Source of the DNA: Rallus limicola
Lineage: Eukaryota; Chordata; Aves; Gruiformes; Rallidae
DNA length: 64,000 nt
Direction of reading: 5' to 3'
Assembly (NCBI GenBank): GCA_022605955.1
Contig: JAKCOZ010000014.1
Location: forward strand, 17,614,001 to 17,678,000
Every line of letters starts with the position of its first letter. Positions within the stretch are counted from its first letter, which is position 1. The notes under the pieces are model-generated. The model did no database searches. It was not told the DNA's origin and was given only the letters and a program-made list of their open reading frames with translations. The position numbers and the translations under genes were made by a program. Of the stretch, positions 59,182 to 64,000 are shown in pieces.

Positions 59182-60169
59182 AAATCAGATCTGGTTTGTA
59201 TGTTGCTAGTATTTGATATCAAATGCAAACATTTGATAATGTCTGTCTAGGAACTCTCAGTTTGACAAGGGGTGGTTGGAAATTTGTGGAAAAGTTCATT
59301 TTTCTTTCATGTAAAATCTAATGCATATGTAGTTTTGGCTGTTTTGTTAGAACTGTGCTCTTTGGACCACATTTTTCCATCATTGTACATCAAAACATTA
59401 GTTCCTATGAGCCAAATTTGGTCCAGAAAAGACATGAGTCAGCAAATAAAAAGGAGGAAAATAAGGTTTTTCTTCCTGAACATTGCAAAGTGAGTAACCT
59501 TTATAATGCCAAAATTAGAAGCAGATAGACCCTGTTTACCTCCATTTGACCCACAATTGGTCCAGCATATTTTGATTAGCAAGAGATCCTCCAGTTAATC
59601 CATTTAAAGTGTCCAGTTTTGTCAGCCTTTGTGAGCCTACTGGGCCCAACTGGTTGGTTTGGAAAGCACCAAAATTGGCTCCTCAGGAGATCTCTAGTAT
59701 GGTTTTGGTTGGTTTCTGGAGCTAAAGGCTCTCACAGATAGAAGGGTTTATCTACTGATGGTTAAGATACAGTTTCACCTCAGTGGAATATTTGAGCCAG
59801 TGCCTTGTCTATTCCAGTTCCTCCTGGATGCTGTATCTGCAGCAGTGCTTAAATCTGGAATATAAACCTAATGGTGACCTTCTGCACAGCAGGAACTTAC
59901 ACTTCTACTGTCAAGTGCCAGTGATTTTATGGCGTACTAGAAGAAAAAGGGCTCATAAGGATCTTGAGTACCCAAATCTTTGTGTTCTCTTGTATGTCAA
60001 AGCTGTTGAAACTGGAAGGTTTCTTGTGTTTCATACGTATCCATGTTCCATATACACCCCCACCCACCCCCACCTACAGCATAACAACAAGAACAAGATG
60101 CGGTCCTAGAAACTGACAAAAATGCAAACCTCAAAGCTGCCAAATTAAGTAAATTTGTCAGGGAAGCAG

Positions 60170-60570
60170 TAAAAGCATCTGCAGGCTGAATCTCATGAAT
60201 TTCATAAGGAAGAGAATTCCACCAAATTGGGGCCAGGCACATTCCAGATGGCACAGATGGTTTAGCAAGTGACAGATTGGAAACACAACCCAAATTATGA
60301 GCAAGTACGTAAACAGAAATCAAAATTTCTCCAATAGGTAGGAGTGAAAGTCTGAAGGGTCTTCAGAAACAATAATAACGTGTTGATTTTAAGCCTCAAA
60401 AGGTAGCCAAGTGCAATGCCTGAATAAAGATGGAAGATGACAAGTTGTGAGAAGAGTTACTTTTCAGTAGCTGCCAAGGTTGGAGTAGATTCTCAACAAA
60501 ACAGAGAGGCAGAAAATGGCCCCCCAAACATAGCTATAATCCAGCCTGCAAACTGCAGATAAACAAGTCA
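60170..60570. mobile_element. Possible ancient L2/RTE-like repeat fragment
   Basis: Blocks such as GGAAGAGAATTCCACCAAATTGGGGCC, GGTAGCCAAGTGCAATG, CAGTAGCTGCCAAGG and TATAATCCAGCCTGCAAA occur in the same order as in an old sauropsid LINE-type repeat (TTCCA..GTTGGGGGCC, GCAGCCAGTG, GCAGTAATCCAGCCTGG). Similarity is patchy and judged by eye only; orientation and family are not assigned. Confidence 0.3.
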
Positions 60571-63500
60571 AGATTTTGTTAACTGGCTTATTTGCAAAAC
60601 CACCCTGAAAGCTGGATGGGGGGAAGAAATGACATTGTTATGTCTTTTTTTAATCAAAATGTAATTTTGACTGACTTGTATGAGAGCCAAATTATAGATG
60701 GGTGAAAATGTGCAAATCATAAAAAAAAAGTAAGTACCCCTGACCATGTGAAGAAAATGTGTGAAACCAGTGGGAGCAATTAAAGGAGAATCAGAAGTAA
60801 GAATATTTTAGTATCAATAAGGGAGAGAAGGAAATCGCAGCAAAGCTAACCCTCAAAACAGCATATGGGGAAAAGTGAGAAGAATCATAGTGCAGAGTTA
60901 AACAAAGACTGATTATTTTATACTCCAGCAATGCAAACCATCATATGTGCTATCTTTAAATTCAAAACAGCAGAACATTTTAATTAATAGAGTAATAATG
61001 CTAATTACATCCTAGGGGCAGTCTAAGAACCTGCGAGCGTGAAAACACTAATTATAAGTTTTTGTGAGTGTTATGTCCGTATGTGTGCACATATATATCT
61101 GTATACGCAGACACACCATACGTATGCATAAAATGTTATAGCTGCAAGCATCTCCTGCTCCCTTTAACCCATCTGTAATACAGGTCCCGCCCTCTTGGTG
61201 ACAACACTGCCATCTGTTCCTGGTGAATCCCTGGGTATTAAACACAGGCTATGGTCTTTATTCATGTGTGGGAATTGGTTTGGTGACCCAGTGAGAGACT
61301 GATGTAGTGCCAGAGTGATGGGGAACATGCACTGGACCTGGCATGCTGTCTCTTAATACCTCCTAGGCTTTTCCTGGACACTATGGACAAGGAGTATTTT
61401 GCTGAGAAAAGATGATAATAATAGTAATAAAAACAATGGCGGACTGGTTTTTTTAGGCATGATAAACTCTGCCATATGTTCCTGCTGCAGAGGGGCTGTG
61501 GACATGCTTTCTGCTCTGTTTTATGGACCTAGTTATGTTCCACCTCTTAGAGTGACCAACAGCCACATACCATGAAGAGGCTGGAGCACTTCAGTAGTTC
61601 TGTGTCCCACTATGTACACATACATTCCTCTTCTGGTTTCAAGGTTGCAGAGCATCATTTAATCTATGCTTTTATCTGGCCAAGTGCTCTGAATGCTCTT
61701 CCCTGGGAGCTAAGTCAAGCTCTGGATTTGTTTCGAGACATGGCTCAGAGGAGCAGTCCTCCAGCAGGGATTATTCCGTCACACTTTGCTGCAAAGCTGT
61801 ATCATAGCTCTTCTGTCACCCCATGTCAGAAAACCTTGCTTTCAAAGAGGGTATGTGCAGACCATAACATGTCACTTTGAGAAAATTAAGCAGGGGTAAA
61901 AAATAAGCATATTTAAGTTGAGCAGTTTTGCCTGCTGGCCAGGCACGTCACCCCTTTTTTCATCTTTTAATCTGGTCTATCTGCAGCTCCATCTCCATAC
62001 CGCCTCCCTGGTTTCTTATTTTCTTGTCAGTCTCTGCCCTACTCCTTGCCCCACTGCCTCGCTGAATTTCTTTGATATTCAGATCGACTCAAATATGCTC
62101 TCAGATCAAGCAGTGGAAAAAGCAGTAATTTAAGTCACAAAGGCCTGTGCACATTACAAATCCCAGATAAGCGCTGGAGGTTTCTCTTCACATCTGCCTG
62201 TCTCCCATCCAAACATCACCGGAATGTTTTCAGGGCTTGATAATGCCTGCCTCCTCTATTTTTCCTGAATAAGGGAGAAAAATCCCCTGTGGGGAACCCA
62301 GAGACCCCAAAGCCTCTTGTCTCCTCTGATGTGCAGCACGTGCCGATCGCATGGGAAGGAGGGGAGGGAGCACTGCTGGCGGGGATGGAAACGCGCGCTT
62401 CGCTCCTTGGGTGTAGGCAGCGTGCCTGTAGCTTAATGAATTGATGGCTTTCATCTGGAGAGGGGCTCGTGTACCATCCTTAATTGGATTTCTCTGTAGA
62501 ACTGTAGCTCCTAGATCATCGCCTGGAAGGGGAAGGTGGTAACTAACATGGACAAGCAATATATGGTGCTGCTTCAAGTGCAGACAGGTTTGCAACAGGG
62601 CTCCAGTCCATCAGTGCTGGAACTGTGTGACAGCTGTGATGCAATGGTGGGCAGCTGCATCTCAGGCACAGCAGGAGACCCTATTAAAAATATGAGAAGA
62701 CTGTCAGCCTTCCTGCAAAAATATAGCCTCCAGTGCGACAATTTGACCTCAAAGGGATGGCAGTGCACTGGGGGGGAAATCTGTATTCCCACATCACTCC
62801 CCTCCCTTGCCATTTCTAAAGTCATGGCATCCATCTTTGGGCCATGCAAGGCTCATCCCACTAACCCCACTACCTCCATTGGGCACACAAAGCTGATGCT
62901 GGGGGCACTGGCAGCCAGTCCTCTGGGAGCACCTGGTTGTGAGGTATGATTCATTGAAATCATACGTGATTTAGGGCTACCCCAGGAAAAAAACATTGAT
63001 TGCTAATTACACGTGGCTTCAGGCTGTGGTCACTACACCTTTGAGAAAATGATGAAAGGAAAAATGCATCAACATGTTCTCTGTTTAGAAAGAAATGTAT
63101 ACTAATCCCTGTGTCCCACCATCTGTGGAGGTGGTGATGTTCTTTCACTAGAGGCTTGTGATAGCATGCAGTGGGCTCTCACTGAGAAAGACAAGGCAGA
63201 TACTGGGAAATTTTCCTGATGGCTGGGAATTCCCCTGCAGGTCCTGGAATGATCATATTTTGCTCCTATTGCAGTTGCTGTTGACTTCAAAGGAAGCGAA
63301 GAGACAAAGTGGAATTCTGCATGTATGAAAGGGTGGTTTGGCTGGCACTGGCTTTGTCAGAAACTGAAAGCCATCTTCACATCAGGAGCAGATTATTTGA
63401 CCTGTCTTTTTTTTCTTTCTCTCTCATTAATCCCTCTGCTGTGACTGTTAATTTTTTTAAGTAATTTTGTTCTTTCCCCTTCCCAATTCCACTTCAGATG

Positions 63501-64000
63501 CTTGATCTTGCCTAATACTTTCTCTCTGACCTCACAGTCTGTTGCCATGGAAATTCAGCTTTGTAACCTCACTGATGGATTAGGGAGAAGACAAAAGATA
63601 GACTGGGTAGGAAATGAACCTTCATTTGCTGAAAGGGCAAGACTGTGGTCATGACTGTACTGCTACCAACTCTGAGGAAGCCACTGAAAGCAAAATCCTG
63701 ACTCTCAATTTGCTGGACCATGCCCAGGCTCAGGCTCTGACATGGCTCATGTGTGACAGCACCGAGAAAAGGGTATAACTGGCAGCCCAGTGCTGGAAGA
63801 GAGGGTTCAGCCTGTGCCAGTGCCCACCATGGGTGGTGGGCACGTCTCAGTGGATTGCAGGCAGGTGCCAGAACTGTCATCAGCAAGCAGGTCCCTGCTT
63901 GGAGCGAGGGCTGCTTGGTCTCCAGTGGTCTGTAGAGCTGCCAATGCAGTCCTTGACTTCCCCAAGCCGAAGCACAGCAGGCTTCTTGAAATACTTGAAT

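Larger units (their letters stand above)
52752..64000. other. Unique sequence, no gene recognised
   Basis: It contains the short tandem repeat at 54.7 kb, locally GC-richer stretches near 55.1, 55.8 and 62.3-62.9 kb that are not CpG islands, the G-rich run at 58.26 kb and a possible ancient repeat near 60.4 kb. Minus-strand frames such as 57925-58353 (142 codons) show no family motif. Confidence 0.5.

Noticed and set aside
62310..62420. GC-richer patch with several CpGs, possible CpG island
   Set aside because: Too short and flanked by ordinary sequence; no adjacent first exon or promoter elements.
1..64000. CRISPR array, tRNA or rRNA genes, bacterial-type operons
   Set aside because: No regularly spaced repeats, no cloverleaf or rRNA core sequences, and no tightly packed coding genes. 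The sequence is a vertebrate gene-poor region.

Overview
The window looks like nuclear DNA from a bird. The clearest evidence is the transposable elements: several truncated CR1 LINE tails with the typical avian 3' end, two solo LTRs that I recognise as widespread avian endogenous-retrovirus LTRs (probably ERVL type), and older repeats shared across reptiles and birds. Base composition is AT-rich with no CpG island, and I see no operon, ribosome-binding-site or dense-ORF structure that would suggest a prokaryote or virus. I cannot name the species or chromosome.

The window is essentially a gene desert or a set of very long introns. I found no protein-coding gene that I can recognise and no rRNA, tRNA, CRISPR or known microRNA. 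Open reading frames reach about 100-180 codons but show no family motif, and several lie inside LTRs. A few stretches combine good splice sites with an open frame (plus strand about 16457-16538, 18775-18955 and 24191-24397; minus strand 20378-20499 and a possible last exon at 29248-29444 followed by a poly(A) signal). One further plus-strand stretch (6902-7068) has both splice sites but no open frame. All are listed as low-confidence candidates, because decoy exons are common in 64 kb and I recognise no encoded protein.

Layout: 1-9.7 kb is mostly unique AT-rich sequence with one ancient SINE-like fragment (about 2068-2195) and a CATC-type microsatellite (4856-4892). At 9740-10917 is a complete plus-strand solo LTR flanked by a perfect 5-bp target-site duplication, with an internal tandem duplication. 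At 13.56-14.83 kb are an ancient CR1 reverse-transcriptase fragment and a younger CR1 tail. From 14.8 to 38.9 kb the sequence is mainly unique, with CR1 tails at 23756-23950 and 30119-30204, a TA/CA microsatellite, candidate exons and some possible conserved noncoding elements. At 38931-39072 is another CR1 tail, and at about 40088-40136 a poly(A) signal followed by 15 A resembles the 3' end of a retrocopied transcript. The 47.9-50 kb stretch holds a perfect 32-bp tandem duplication and two diverged copies of a roughly 134-153 bp segment 676 bp apart. At 52166-52751 is a second solo LTR, in minus orientation with its TATA box and poly(A) signal still traceable. The rest to 64 kb is unique, with a G-quadruplex-type run near 58.26 kb and a possible ancient repeat near 60.2-60.6 kb.

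No genes can be shown to work together here. The most solid results are the repeat annotations. The most interesting unexplained signals are the 49-kb duplicated segment pair, the hairpin-forming insertion in one of those copies, the poly(A)-tailed 3' end at 40.1 kb, and the splice-bounded open frames.
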